Source: Prunus persica (taxonomy: Eukaryota; Streptophyta; Magnoliopsida; Rosales; Rosaceae). From it: a DNA stretch of 64,000 nt. The DNA lies in NCBI RefSeq assembly GCF_000346465.2, contig NC_034012.1:14219119-14283118 (forward strand). Reading direction: 5' to 3'. The translations under genes were made by a program, and so were the position numbers. The notes below the pieces were generated by a model that did no database searches, was not told the origin of the DNA, and saw nothing but the letters and a program-made list of their open reading frames with translations. Shown here piece by piece: positions 47,110-59,834 of this stretch (position 1 is the stretch's first letter; every line of letters starts with the position of its first letter).

Positions 47110-47450
47110 ATAAAACCTAGGCCTGTGTACGTGTGTGGAAAATTTGTTTGTCAATAAAATGGTCTATTATATATATTGGTTGAGTAGTTGTGAACACACA
47201 GGCAAAATCAGACCTACTATATAAGGTTTATCTCTGTACTGTTACGTAATGTAGTCTTGGATCCTGCTTGTTATATGTATGTGTTTTAATTTTCTGAATT
47301 CATATTGTGTGTGTGGAAAGTGTCTAGAACTTCAAGCTTACCTTTGCTTGCTTATTGAGTTCCATTTGAAATCTCTCAATTTTCTTTTTTGATTTGTGTC
47401 ATGAATAAATAAATAAACTGTATGAGAGGGACCAAATAGAACTAATGCAC
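47110..47450 (+). repeat. 3' flank of unit F (paralogue of 30450-30790)
   Basis: Matches the 3' region of copy E including CAATAAAA near 47152 and GTCTTGGATCCTGCTTG. Confidence 0.75.
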
Positions 47451-47451
47451 C

Positions 47452-47720
47452 CACACTTCAAGAAAAACAGCTATTAGTGATAAACAATTGGCCACAAAAA
47501 GTATGAATTATGGTCACTAGATGGTCACTATAAGTTTCACAAATTTTATTCAGTTGCCATCCCTAAATATTCATTGGTCACTAAAAAGGTAAACAATGAG
47601 TGACTTCCTCTAAATGAAAATGCCTATTAGCGACCATGAGTTTAATCACTAAAAGGCTTTATAATTCGATCACTAAGACACGCAATTTGGTCAATGAAAC
47701 ATGAGTCATTTCCTATTTTT
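47452..47720. mobile_element. Possible CACTA-end fragment
   Basis: Begins CACTTCAAGAAAAACAGC followed by TATTAGTGAT and scattered GGTCACTA/AGTGAC words, the style of plant CACTA subterminal regions. No opposite end or 3 bp duplication was found. Confidence 0.4.
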
Positions 47721-48144
47721 TTGGTGGGTGGGTGGAGCCAGAAATTGATGTAAAAAATCAAACTCTTTTTTTATGTGACAAACGAACCTAATTTTGAAGA
47801 AATCCATAATTTTATCACATTCTCAATTTTTTTTTCTTTACTTTCTGTATGAATTCTAACACTCATTCCCAATAGCAGAATATAAAGTCAAAAGAAATTT
47901 GTAGGACTAAATTTTCATGCAACAACATTTGAGAAGGAGAACAGGCCCAAAGAGGAACAATTGGTAAATGTACGTGGATCAATTGGTAACTAATTAGGTA
48001 CATTTTATTTGTTTTAAAAAAAACATTATAAAATCTCATCTAATTTCTTTTCGTACATAGTCTCCTGAAGATAAAATTTTGATACAAGAAAAGTATATAA
48101 TACAATGTGTTTATATCATATCTTACAAAGCAACTTTAAGCAGG
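47720..48144. other. Spacer, nothing recognised
   Basis: AT-rich sequence with no gene-sized frame. Confidence 0.5.
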
Positions 48145-48149
48145 GTAAA

Positions 48150-48427
48150 TGTAACACCCGGACTCCAAATTAAACCCCTTATTTAAATTATTTAATAATT
48201 TAAGGGAAATTACAAATTTACCCTTGAGATAAGGGTATTTTGGTCATATTCTTAACTGGAGAGAGTTTGGGGCAGTGCTAGTATTTTTGGATATGTCGTA
48301 CTGAGACGAGTTCATAGAAACGTGGTGGGCTCGAATCGGAGTTGTAACGAGAGATATATGGTCAAAAGAAACCCAGTGGCACAATCGTAATTATTTTAAA
48401 ATGGGATTTTTATAAAAATCAGATTTT

Positions 48428-48464
<37 letters not shown>

Positions 48465-50470
48465 GTATCTCCGGCCACCGGCCGCGGCTGCGGACGGGAT
48501 CAGTGCCAAAAGGACCGGCTCGGCCTTGGCGTCACGACCCAGCCCTCCCCCGACATCGGTCGTTGCTCCAGCCGCCGAAAAAAGGCGATTTTCGCCCGGT
48601 TTTCGCCCGAACTTCGCCGGCTCCGATCTCCCTCCTCCGGCCGCCATTTCTAGCGATCAAGGTATGGAAATTCATCCCTTCTGCATGCTCTAGCTGATGG
48701 TTGGGTAGGATTGGATCGATTCTTAGCGTAGCCAATTCGATTTTCGAATTGAAATTCAGCTGGTTTTGGGATCGCGATTCCGGCCACTTCCGGTCAGTTT
48801 TTGGGGTAGGTCAAAGAACAAAAGTGGCTCCAAATAGGGTGTTATACCTAGGGTAGGAGTTTGGAGCCGTGGTTTTGAGATTTTCTAGCGAAATGTTATC
48901 GCTTTGGGCACCCACGCTCTGCCGGCGCGTGGGCACTGTAGAAAAAGTGGCACTATGTCTCGATGAGATCCTTAGGTTGTCACAAGTGCGTAGGATTTCG
49001 CGGATCTCAATTCGGACATTGTTTGACTATCGAACAGATATCGCCTATTGTGCGTTATCCGGGTTCGATAGGTTGGGACCGTTGGATGGTCCCAAATTTA
49101 ATATATGTTAATCTAGTTATTTCTAGCATCGTGTAGGAATTCACGGATTGTGAATCGGAGCCCCGGATGTTCCGAATAATAATTTAAAGTTTATATTTTA
49201 TATTAACCGTCAGATCGTGCGATCGTGAGCGATCCGACCGTCCGATTTGAACCACACTTGCAGGATGAGTGTCCTATACCTTGTAAAACCCATAGGGACT
49301 TTCGGATCGGAAACTGGAGGTCGTGAGCTCTGTAGGCCCGTTCGACCAGAGTTAGGGTAGTTTGACCCTTGGTTGACCGTGAGTCTCCCGGAGTAATCTC
49401 ACCTTTCCAGGGGGATTATCGGGTGCTAGACCATTGTGGAGGGTTACACAATATTAGAATTAATATACACTTATATATGTTTGTATAAGGATACAAAGGA
49501 GTCTAGAGGTGTCAGTTTGGAGTGCTATACGCACTACCTTAGGTACCTCCCCGGATTTTGGTTACACTACAAGTACCACAAAGTGAAAGTTAGGTCCCAC
49601 GTGGCGTAGGTTATCCGGCGTGCGGACAGATCCCATATGTGGCGTTGGTTGTACCGGCGTATGGGGAGATTTGTGATATGATGTTCAGGTCTCACCTGGA
49701 GTAGGTTATCCGGCGTTGAGACAGGCCCCATACGTGGCGTTGGTTGTACCGGCGTATGGGGAGCTATGTGATATTATGTTGAGGTCGCACGTGGCGTAGG
49801 TTATCCGGCGTGTCGACAGACCCCATACGTGGCGTTGGTTGTACCGGCGTATGGGGAGATATGTGATATGATGTGCAGGTCTCGCGTGGCGTAGGTTATC
49901 CGGCGTTGAGACAGACCCAATACGTGGCGTTGGTTGTACCGGCGTATGGGGAGATATTGTGATAGTATGGCATGGTCGCACGTGGCGTAGGTTATCCGGC
50001 GTGTTGACAGGCCCCATACGTGGCGTTGGTTGTACCGGCGTATGGGGAGATTATGTGAAATACAGAGAAATGAAATAAGGTATCGCCTAAGTGTGGAATT
50101 GGGTTTTATGGAAGAACTACGTGTAGCTTGATCCCTCAAGGAGGGTACGTAGGCAGCCTAAGGTTATTAGGTGCAGCCGCAGACTAAATGTTAGTCATAA
50201 TTTATATTTGAATTGTTGCCTTGTTTAAGGCATGAATTGTTTTGTTAGCGTGTTTGGTAGTTTGTTGAGAATTATTGGAAGGCCGAAGGCCGTTTATGTG
50301 AATTGCATGAAATTATATTGTGCATGCTGCCAGTTGTGGATATTAAATGTGTTTTGATGCAGGTTGAAATTTTGGGAAATGTCCAATTTATAGAGGAGAC
50401 TCTACAGATTTCAAAAGAAATATGGAATCTCAATTCGAAAACCAGGGCCTCATCAAGTAGAAATTGGAAA
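48150..50470 (+). mobile_element. Second LTR of the 2.4 kb family (solo or truncated)
   Basis: Begins TGTAACACCCGG and follows the same block order as the reverse complement of 1377-3822: AT-rich start, (CT)n, GC-rich leader, 95 bp tandem array, then GGAAATGTCCAATTTATAGA. Similarity is lost after about 50405, so the last ~180 bases of the family are absent or replaced. GTAAA precedes the start (48145-48149) and recurs at 50471-50475, a possible duplication, but the sequence before it does not end in CA. A TATA-like TTTTTATAAAAATC lies near 48408, just before the (CT)n tract. Confidence 0.75.
49592..50062 (+). repeat. 95 bp tandem array, 5 units, inside the LTR
   Basis: Units start near 49592, 49687, 49782, 49877 and 49972, each with ACGTGGCGTAGGTTATCCGG and GTTGTACCGGCGTATGGGGA. 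Spacing is very regular. Confidence 0.92.
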
Positions 50471-50479
50471 GTAAAATTT

Positions 50480-51217
50480 TTTCTCTAACAAAATTCTTAA
50501 TGGGTGAAATCGATTTAAAAAATAATTAAAAAAGAGACCTAGGAGATAAAATGATAAGAGCTAGAATTGGAAAAAAAAATGGTTAAGACAGAAAACCTTT
50601 AGTTGGCAACAGAGGCAAGCTCACGTGAAAAATAAATGATGTGGCAGTAACACGTGATAGATAATGATGACTAGTCATGCAAACGAGAACACTACAATGC
50701 ATGCAATGCAATCAAAGATGGATTACCTTCAATGAGCTTTGAGAGCATGCATCCATCATGAAGTTGATCTCAGCCATACTATATTGTCTTAGCTTCTTGA
50801 GCTTGATTAAGTGCATAAAAAATTAAAATCAATTTTACATGTTTGTCAAGTAAAACTAAAAATTTAGTTAACCAAAACCTAACAACCCACGACTACACCC
50901 AAGACCACACGCAATGAAGCGACTTCATGCTACAACTTTGGAACACATACAAATAGCATAAAAACCACGCATTAAGGCCTGGTCATGGTTTTGCTAAATA
51001 ATGAAAATTAACCTACAAAAAGAGCACGAGTTTTATATTATTTTCTTTGCCAAATAAACAAGTGATATAATATATTCTTTTTTAAAACACACAAAGATAA
51101 AGTGAATCAATCTTAAATAAATATAAGATTAAAATAAAATTCGTTAGCTTATATATATGTAGTTGTTTTCTTATCTGAACGTCTGGATGTTATTATTGTG
51201 CGGGCGGCATTGTAAAC
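50480..51217. other. Spacer between LTR and CACTA element
   Basis: AT-rich, no gene seen. Confidence 0.5.
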
Positions 51218-51231
51218 ATACACTACTACGT

Positions 51232-51955
51232 TTTACTATTTGCGCGACATGATTTTGCGCAACGAATATAAGTTCGTTGAGCAAAATGCAATAAAGCGAC
51301 GGAAAAAAAGTTTCGTCGCGCAAAAAATTGAAAACTTGCGCGACCAAAGTTTTTGAAGCATAAAATCTCTTAGCGCGACAGATATGTACTTTCGTCGCGC
51401 AAAGTGAGCGAAAAAAAACTCGAGTTTTTTGTTGGCGCCAAACACTTGCGCGGCGAGAGCAATCGTCGCGTAAGAAAACCTAGCGCGACGATGGGACACT
51501 TCGTCGCTTAAAGGTGAACACAAAACAGGGATCGATCCAGTTAATTGGCTGCAAAAACTCGTGCGACGACAGGTTTCATCGCAAAAGACAACTTAGCGCG
51601 ACGAAACCATTTATCATCGCGTAAGAAAACGAAGGATTTAATTTTTTTTTTTTTGCGCCAAAATAACTGAGGGGGGATATTTTTTTTTTCGCGATGAATT
51701 AGTTTTCGATGCGTAAAGCTGATGTCGGTACATTCTTGCGCGACGAAATTTAAATGTTACGCGACTGAATTTTGTTTTTGCGCGACGATATCTAGAATTT
51801 GCACGACGAAAGTTTGTGCGATGAAAATATCGTGCGTCGCGCAAAAGTTTTATGTCGACAAGTTTTTGCGCGACAAAAAAAATCGTTTTGTCCGACGGAA
51901 AAATGGTTTTTCGCGACGGCATTATGCGCGACGAAATTTATTGTTCGTCGCACAA
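51232..51955. repeat. 5' subterminal repeat cluster of the CACTA element
   Basis: Many direct and inverted copies of TTGCGCGACGAA and variants such as TCGTCGCGCAA occur, with C/G to T/A decay. In En/Spm such repeats bind the TNPA product. Confidence 0.88.
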
Positions 51956-51990
51956 AGTCCTTCTTCTTCATATCAGAATTCTGCCATTGC

Positions 51991-52026
51991 AGAGGCAGAA
52001 AGCAAAAACATTTTCTTTCTGCCTCT
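51991..52026. other. Short perfect hairpin upstream of the TNP2 gene
   Basis: AGAGGCAGAAAG and CTTTCTGCCTCT form a 12 bp stem around a 12 base loop in the probable leader. Confidence 0.6.
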
Positions 52027-52781
52027 CTCTCAACCTCTCTGCCGCTGCCTCTGCTGGAAATTCAATACGTTCATTGGATAAGTATTTTTTGTCGTTAGTT
52101 TATAAGTATTAATTTAAATTCGTACTAACGCTATTAATTTTTGTTCTCGTTAGGGATATTTGTAATTAGCGATTGGTGGAGAACGATTGACAAGTTATTT
52201 TATTCGTTTTATATATTAAAAATGTTAAAGTTAGTTTGTTATGTGTATATTTTTTTTGTGAAGTTATATTTATATTATGTTGTTAAATTGTGCGTGACGT
52301 AGCACAATGTGTTGTGATGTACGAAGTTAATTGAAATTAACTTCGTACTTTTATTTGTATGTTTAGTAACATTTAGTTTCCCGTTCGAGATGAGTTGGAT
52401 TTCGTACATGGATGCGTAAAGCATGACTGCGGTCCAATTAATTCTTGAATTGTCCCACTATTTGGACAGTTTGGTAATGCATAGTGTTGTCACGTAATCT
52501 ACGGCTACAGGATTAGATTTCGATTGTGGAGATTTCGGTGTCATCTCGGTACGTTTTTCAGGTGGTACATAGGTATTTATACCTATGCCCACCTCAAGAA
52601 TTGTATCGAGATGCTGCCGAAATTCATCCATGTTGAAATTTAATCTCATGTAGCCGTAGGTTACGTGACAGGACTATGCATTCCCGAATGGGATAGGGCC
52701 CTTACCGGAGGCATAAGGTGACATTATAACTTCGTATGAACTTGTTGTGATTGTTGTGTTGTGATTGTGGTTTCAGGAATT

Positions 52782-55700
52782 ATGAGCAGAAGGTGGATAC
52801 AGAACCCGAATAGATGCGCAGATGAATACTTGGATGGAATCGAGGATTTTATTGAGTTTGCACGTAGACACAACCCGGGTGCAACTAGAATCCGATGTCC
52901 TTGTAAGAGGTGTAATAACATGTTGTGGGAGACAATTGAAAATGTTGGATTTCATTTAGTAAGGAATGGAATGATTGAGACATATAACATTTGGAACCTT
53001 CATGGGGAATAATTAGACCATGCTTCGTCTTCAAATGCCACAAGAATGGACAGTGTTGAACCTATTGTGGATCTTAATGATCAAGTCATGGATATTATAC
53101 AGGATGCTTTTCCATTTGCATCGACCAACATCAATCACGAAAGGGAAGATGACGTGCCTACACCAATAAACAGCGCGGAGTTTGAACAATATGAAAAACT
53201 GTTAAAAAATGCCAACCAAGAGTTATACCCGGGGTGCGCGAGCTTTTCCGTTCTCATGGCCATTGTAGAGCTAATGCACGGAAAAATAAAGTATCGTATG
53301 TCGAACCTGTGTTTCGATTACTTTTTGGGGGTTTTCAAGAGAATGCTTTCGACGGACAATTGTTTGCCGAAAGACCATAAACACGCGCAGAAGGTGTTGA
53401 ATGGTCTTGGATTGGGTTATGAAAAAATTCATGCTTGCAAAAATAATTGCATGTTATTCTACAAGGAGCATGAAACGTTGGATACATGCCCTATATGCAA
53501 TGAGTTGAGGTTCAAAATGACATCTCAGAATAGAACGACTAAGATCCCACAAAAAGTCATGCGTTATCTGCCCTTGAAACCTAGGTTGCAGCGATTGTAT
53601 ATGTCGACGCATACTGCCACAGACATGAGATGGCATAAGGAAAAATGGGTAGACGATGATGTGATGCGGCATCCTGCAGATGGGGAGGCATGGAAAGAGT
53701 TTGATCGAACGTTCCCCGAGTTTGCTGCTGATCCCCGAAATGTGAGATTGGGACTTGCCACTGACGGATTCGATCCGTATGGGGTTCTGAGATGCATGAA
53801 AAAAGAATACATAATGATGACTATTTTGATAACTGAGGATCCTGGGAGGTCAATCGATGTTTACTTAAGGCCGCTGGTTGATGAGCTGAAGGATTTATGG
53901 ACAAACGGTGTTCGCACGTACGATAAATCAACAGGGAAGATGTTCACTTTGCGAGCAGCAGTTATGTGGACTCTGAATGATTTTCGAGCATATGCAATGG
54001 ATTTTGGGTGGAGCACAAAGGGTTATATGTCCTGTATGCGAGGAAGATGTAACTTCTGGTTGGCACGCGGGAAAAGTTTGTTACCTTGGTCATCGGAGAT
54101 GGTTGCCATGGGACCACGAGTGGCGGGAAAAAGGTAAAGAGTTCGACGGGAACACAGAGCGTCGCCTCAGACCTAGAGAATGGTCCGGTGATGAGATCTT
54201 GGAACAGCTTAATCGTTTGGATTTTGCTCCGTTTGGAAAAACAGTTAGTCGAATCAGACCTTCTACACATATGAACTGGACTCACAAGCCTATGTTGTTT
54301 GAGCTCCCATATTGGTCGAAACTCAAATTAAGGCACAATCTAGATGTGATGCATGTTGAGAAAAATGTATTTGACACATTGGTGGGCACGATTCTAGATA
54401 TCGAGGGCAAGACAAGGGACACAATCAAAGCCCGTCTTGATTTGGAAAGAATGGGCATACGAAGGGGTTTATGGATGAATAGGGACAGTGATAAAGCTAG
54501 AAGGGATCTTGCATTCTTTTCTATGAAACCGAATGACAAAAAAGAGTTTCTAAAGTTTGTATCGTCTGTAAAGTTTCCTGATGGGTATGCTTCTAATATA
54601 GCACATTGCGTGAATGTTGACGGGGGTAAATTTACTGGACTGAAGAGCCATGACTGCCATGTGTTTATGGAACGCCTACTTCCTGTGGGTATTCGACATC
54701 TATTGCCGGAAGATGTTGTAAAGCCAATCATGTTGTTGTCCAGATTTTTTTCCCAACGAACGGCAAAAACATTGCGAAAGACAGACATGTTTCAGTTGTG
54801 CCATGACATTGTCCAAGTCCTATGCAAGTTTGAGATGATATTTCCTCCAGCTTTCTTCACAAGTATGATGCACGTGATGGTTCACTTGCCAGAAGAGGCA
54901 TTGCTTGCTGGTCCTGTCAACTATCGCTGGATGTATCCAATAGAAAGGTATATAATCCTTATCGTTTGTGTATGCATCATTATCACAGGCTTGCTAATTT
55001 GTATCATATCGTTTTATTTTGACAGGCTTCTCGGAGAGCTAAAAAAAAGTGTACGCAACAGGGTGAAGCCCGAAGGATTAATTATAGAGGCTTGGGTTCA
55101 ATATGAGTCGCTTACTTTCTGTGAAATGTATTTAAAAGATGTGGAGATGGCTTTCAATCGTCCTCGGCGCAATAATGACGGAGGTATGAGAAAGGAAAAA
55201 CTTTCTGTTTTTGCCCAAAGCGCACGACCTTTTGGAGATCCTGGACGAGGAAAGTCGTTTTCTAGAAATGACATGGAGGTAGCACATTGGTTCGTACTAA
55301 AAAATTGTGATGAGATAATGGCATACATAGATGAGCATGAAGAGATGATGAAGTGAGAACATCCATCACATTTAGTTGCCTAGAAACACCGTGAATTGTT
55401 TCCACAATGGTTTTTGGATTCTGTAAGTTATAAATGTTTTGTATTTGACAAATATAAATTGTAGTATTTAATTTTGTCATACTAACATGTGAATGGTTTT
55501 GTATTATATTAGGTGAATAAGTTGAAATCATCGAATTCCCCCACTTACAGTGATGAGTTATATAACTCGGCGTTCGGCCCGATTCGCGCTGAATTGTTTT
55601 CGGGTTGTTATATTAACGGCGTCAAATTTTTGGGGGCTGCACGAGATGACAAGTTGTGTACGCAAAACAGCGGTGTCCATGTCCCAGGTGGAGGCAAAAG

Positions 55701-56323
55701 TACGAACATTGATTTCTATGGCAAACTCACAACTGTCGTTCAATTGCTTTACAAAGATCGATACCAAGTAATCATGTTTAAGTGTCGATGGTTTGATAGC
55801 AACCCAAATAGGCCGGGAAGTGTTAAAATCGACCATGGCTTACTATCTGTGAACATTAACAGAACTTGGTATGATGACGACCCTTACATTTTGGCAAATA
55901 TGGCAACACAAATTGTGTATCTAGATGACCCTAAAGCCGGGAAGTTGGAAAGTTATTCAGAAGATGGATCATAGGAACGTGTATGCTATACCAGAACTAG
56001 ACCCAACTGACAACGACGTCGACAATGTGGCTGACCAACGTTTAGAATCTTCAATGGAAAATGATGCGGAAACACTTCGAGATACACATGTTATACAAGA
56101 ACCGTTTCAAATACAAGGAGTGTCTTCAATCGAAATACCGATTCAGTCAATTACAATTGACCTCGGTGATCTTCCAAGATTTGATGTTGCAGTGGGCCCG
56201 AGCAACGACGATGATGTAGTTATAGAGGAGGAGGAGGAGGAGGAGGAGGAGGAGGAGGATTGGGAGACCGAAAGTGATGATAGCGATGATAACGAAAGTT
56301 ATTATAGTTTAGATGATGAATAA
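52782..56323 (+). pseudogene. TNP2-type CACTA transposase gene, decayed
   Basis: From ATG 52782 (MSRRWIQNPNRCADEYLDGI) comes the Transpos_assoc N-terminal domain with CPCKRCNN. Next is the tnp2 domain, including CPICNELRFK, DVYLRPLVDELKDLW, GWSTKG, CPVCEEDV and HNLDVMHVEKNVFD. DUF4218 follows (FMERLLPVGIRHLLPEDV to WMYPIER), then DUF4216 (YGKLTTVVQLLYKDRYQ to QKMDHRNVYAIPE) and a Glu/Asp-rich end (56226-56323). Predicted introns: 54948-55025 (78 bases, frame-neutral) and 55423-55512. Lesions: TAA at 53010, a frameshift near 54029, TGA at 55354, TAG at 55381, a frameshift near 55939, and probably about 20 residues missing after FDPYG near 53785. It would recognise the element ends and cut DNA in the nucleus if intact, but here it cannot encode a full protein. 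Confidence 0.9.
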
Positions 56324-56654
56324 TGAATTGTTTTGTAATTTTATTATGCTAGTGTACAGATTTTGTGTAATACAAATCTAGTTGAATATATGTAGTTGTT
56401 TGAATATATGTAGTTGTTATATCCAAACCTTATATATGTGGACAACTGAAATAATATTAAAATAAATTTAGTTATAAAACATTGGTAAATCTATATATCC
56501 AAACCCTTTTAATAATAATTTTTAAATTTTTTTTGACAAAACACGTTTACAAAATGAAAATGATAAAACATTTGTTATAAAACATTGATAAATAAATATA
56601 TCCAAACCTTTTTCACACAAAGTTTGAAAATAATTGACACCAAACATTTTTCAA

Positions 56655-56815
56655 AAATGAAAATCCTTGCGCGACGAACTAAACCTCGTCGCTCAAAGTT
56701 TGCGCGACCCACATACACTCATCGCGTAAAGTTAAAACATTGCGCGACAACCTATCATCCGTCACGCAATGAAATTTTGCGCGACGACAGGTTTCCCCTC
56801 GTCGCGCAAATATAT
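56655..56815. repeat. Internal cluster of CACTA subterminal-type repeats (1)
   Basis: TTGCGCGACGAACT, GTTTGCGCGACC and GCGCGACGACAGG words lie just downstream of the TNP2 gene. Confidence 0.8.
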
Positions 56816-56867
56816 ATTATTTTATAATATAATATATATACATATATATTTGAAGACGATCGAGTTA

Positions 56868-57435
56868 GTTCATTGTATTCATATAGGGTCAAGGAGTGTA
56901 GCTGTAAAAAATCATCAAAATCGGATTTAAAAGAACCGTTAAATCATGACTTTTCATTTATAACCGTTCAAAAGTTTTGTCCCGTTACTTGATCTCTGAA
57001 TGTTTTTTTTTTTCAATTTTTGGGGTCTAAGATCTCGAAGTATAAACAAATAAGTTTGATGGCTGGATTACTGAAACTACTTTCGTAGAATGCGTATGCC
57101 ATCAAAACCATATATTCACCAACAATGAATAGTTTACTTATACTTTCGTTAAATATAACATAAGATTACATGGTATCCCCCCTAGTGTAAACATCTTAAA
57201 TTGAAGATCAAATTCAGTAATTGTATTCGTATAGGGTCAAGAAATGTAGCTGTAAAAAATCATGAAAATCGGAGTTAAAATAACCGTTAAATCATGATTT
57301 TTCATTTAGAACCGTCGAAAAGTTTTGTCTCGTTACTTGATCTCTTAATGTTTGTTTTTTTCGATTTTCGGCGTATACGATCTCGAAGTATAAAAACACA
57401 AGTTTGCCGGTTGGATCATTAAAACTAGTTTCGGG
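56868..57435. repeat. Direct duplication of about 210 bp, spaced by about 350 bp
   Basis: ATAGGGTCAAGGAGTGTAGC (from about 56884) and ATAGGGTCAAGAAATGTAGC (from about 57231) start two related blocks that share GAACCGTTAAATCATGA and GATCTCGAAGTATAAA. Confidence 0.8.
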
Positions 57436-57483
57436 TTTAGGTTTCTGCAGTTTAGGGTTTAGGGTTTAGGGTTTTGTGTTCAG

Positions 57484-58245
57484 GGTTTGCGCGACGAAAA
57501 AAGTTGATTGGTCGCAGGTAGCCTGCCGAAAACAGTCTTGTGCAACAAACACTTAGTCGTTGTCGCGCAATCTCAGTCAGCCCTTTCACCCTCTTCCTCC
57601 TTGAACACTTAGCCAAAATTTTTTTCGAGTTTACAGAAAGCAGACTTGCGCGACGCTGTTCATATTCATCGCACAGTCTCTTTGCCAATAAACCCTAAAC
57701 CCCAAATTTTGTCGGAATTTCAACATTGCGCGACGAATAAGCTTCTTTGGTCGCGCAAAGCCTGCAGAAAACAGTCTGGTGCGACGAACGCAGGCTTCGT
57801 CGTCGCGCAATCTCACTCTGACCTTTAACCCTCTTCCTCCTTGAACTCTTAGCCAAATTTTTTTTCGAGTTTACAGAAAGCAGACTTGTGCGACGCTGTT
57901 CATATTCGTCGCGTAATCTCTCTGCCAATAAACCCTAAACCCCATATTTTGGCGGAATTACAACTTTGCGTGACGAATAAGTTTCTTTGGTCGCGCAAAG
58001 CCTGCAGAAAACAGTCTTGCGCGACGAACGCAGGCTTCGTCGTCGCGCAATCTTAGTCAGACCTTTCACCTTCTTCCTCCTTGAACACTGAGCCAAATTT
58101 TTTTTTTCGAGTTTACAGAAAGCAGACTTGCGCGACGCTGTCCAGATTCGTCACGCAATCTGTCTGCAAATAAACCCTAAACCCCAAATTTTGGCCGAAT
58201 TAGAATTTTGCGCGACGAATAAGGACAGCGTCGCGCAAAGTTTTC
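57484..58245. repeat. Internal subterminal-type repeats organised as 240 bp tandem units (3 copies plus a part)
   Basis: Units start near 57486, 57726, 57966 and 58207 with TTGCGCGACGAATAAG. Each holds CAGAAAACAGTCT, TCGTCGTCGCGCAATCTCA, CCTCTTCCTCCTTGAAC and AATAAACCCTAAACCCC. Directly upstream are three TTTAGGG telomere-like words (57450-57470). Confidence 0.9.
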
Positions 58246-58267
58246 AATATCTCCCGCTAAACCCTAA

Positions 58268-58586
58268 CGTTTGGTACACAGGACTGTCTTAGCATGGACT
58301 ATGCTTAGGGACTGGCTTGGCTTGGTCTAAGTTGGATAACACTTATCCTACGTTTGGTGTATGTTTGGACTAGGACTAGAATTTTTTTATTTTTCAAAAA
58401 TATCTATATATATATATGTATTTTATAATATATAAAATATATATATATATGTATATATACATACATATAATATATATATAGGTGTATATATGTATATTAT
58501 AATATACATGGGTATAATACATATACATATATTTATATATATATATATGTATGTATATTATAATATAATATATATATGGGTATGTT

Positions 58587-58617
<31 letters not shown>

Positions 58618-59579
58618 TAATATACATGTATATACGTGTATATACATATATTATATATGTATGTATATATATGTATACATTATATATATATTATAAAATA
58701 CATATGTATATATAATATATGTATAAATATTATATATTATAATATACATATATATACGTATATACATGTATATAATATATGTGTATATAGGTGTATCTAT
58801 ATATTATAATATATATAGGTATAATACATATATATGTATATTATAATATATATATACATATATATAAATATATAATGTATATGTGTATATACGTGTGTAT
58901 ATGTATATTACAATACATACATGGGTATAATATATATACACATATATGTATATATACTTATATATATATTACATATATACATGTATGCTATTATTATAAT
59001 ATTAATATGTGTATATGGGTATATTATAATAATAATATACGTGTATATATCTATATGTATTTATATATTATATATGTATATATGTGTATATATACGTGTA
59101 TATATGTACATTAATATGTAATATAATATATATTACATATATACATGTATACATGTATGCTATTATTATAATATTAATATGTATGTGTATATGAGTATAT
59201 TATAATAATAATATATGTGTATATATCTATATGTATTATATATATATATTATATATGTATTTATATATATACATGTATATGTGTATATACATGTATATAT
59301 GTACATTATAGTATATGTGTATGTAATAATAATAATAATAATAATAATAGTAATATATGTTATTAGTATTACAATATAATATATGCATCTTATACATTGG
59401 TGAACATAGGACTAGCTAATCCTCCCTTTCTACATGGGCTTAGTAGTCCCCTCTTAATGAGGTGTTTTTAGTGGGCCCGGTATTAGCAATCCCATCTAAG
59501 ACTAGAATTAAATGAAACAAATATGGTACTAAATTTAGTCCAATCCAGTCCAAGCCAAGACTGTGTACCAAACGACCCC
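58268..59579. mobile_element. MITE-like element with AT-microsatellite core, nested in the CACTA
   Basis: CGTTTGGTACACAGGACTGT at the left is matched at the right by GACTGTGTACCAAACGACCCC. TAA lies at 58265-58267 and 59580-59582, fitting a PIF/Harbinger-type insertion. Bases 58395-59385 are almost entirely TA/TATG/TAA repeats. Tyr/Ile-rich frames there are artefacts. Confidence 0.72.
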
Positions 59580-59607
59580 TAAGTCCCAAAATTTTGGCGG
59601 ATTGACA

Positions 59608-59790
59608 ACATTGTGCGACGAAACACATTGTTATGCGTCGCGCAAAACCGCGCAACCCTACCCTGATACCAAATTTTGGCGGATTAATAATATGGTGCGA
59701 CGTAAGTTATACTTATGTCGTCGCGCAAGGGTCAATTAAAATATTTTGCGCGACGCTTTGGTGTATTCGTCGCGCAAAATCGAATAAAAT
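59608..59790. repeat. Internal cluster of subterminal-type repeats (3)
   Basis: TGTGCGACGAAACAC, GCGTCGCGCAAAAC, GTCGTCGCGCAAGG and TTTTGCGCGACGC precede the TNPA-like gene leader. Confidence 0.8.
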
Positions 59791-59834
59791 TTCAGAAACC
59801 ACGCGATGGCCTCCTTTTTCCCCAGATTTTGATT

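Noticed and set aside
49592..50062. Regular repeats as a CRISPR array
   Set aside because: Units are 95 bp tandem copies without distinct spacers, in a plant LTR.
53977..55356. Single 459-residue protein with a membrane segment
   Set aside because: The hydrophobic stretch is a 78-base retained intron (54948-55025) in a TNP2 pseudogene.
57450..57475. Interstitial telomere
   Set aside because: Only three TTTAGGG units; similar AAACCCT words are part of the 240 bp repeat.
57484..58245. Spaced GCGCGACGAA repeats as a CRISPR array
   Set aside because: The whole 240 bp unit is repeated and the motif matches CACTA subterminal repeats.
58394..59121. Several Tyr/Ile-rich frames
   Set aside because: They translate TA-type microsatellite.
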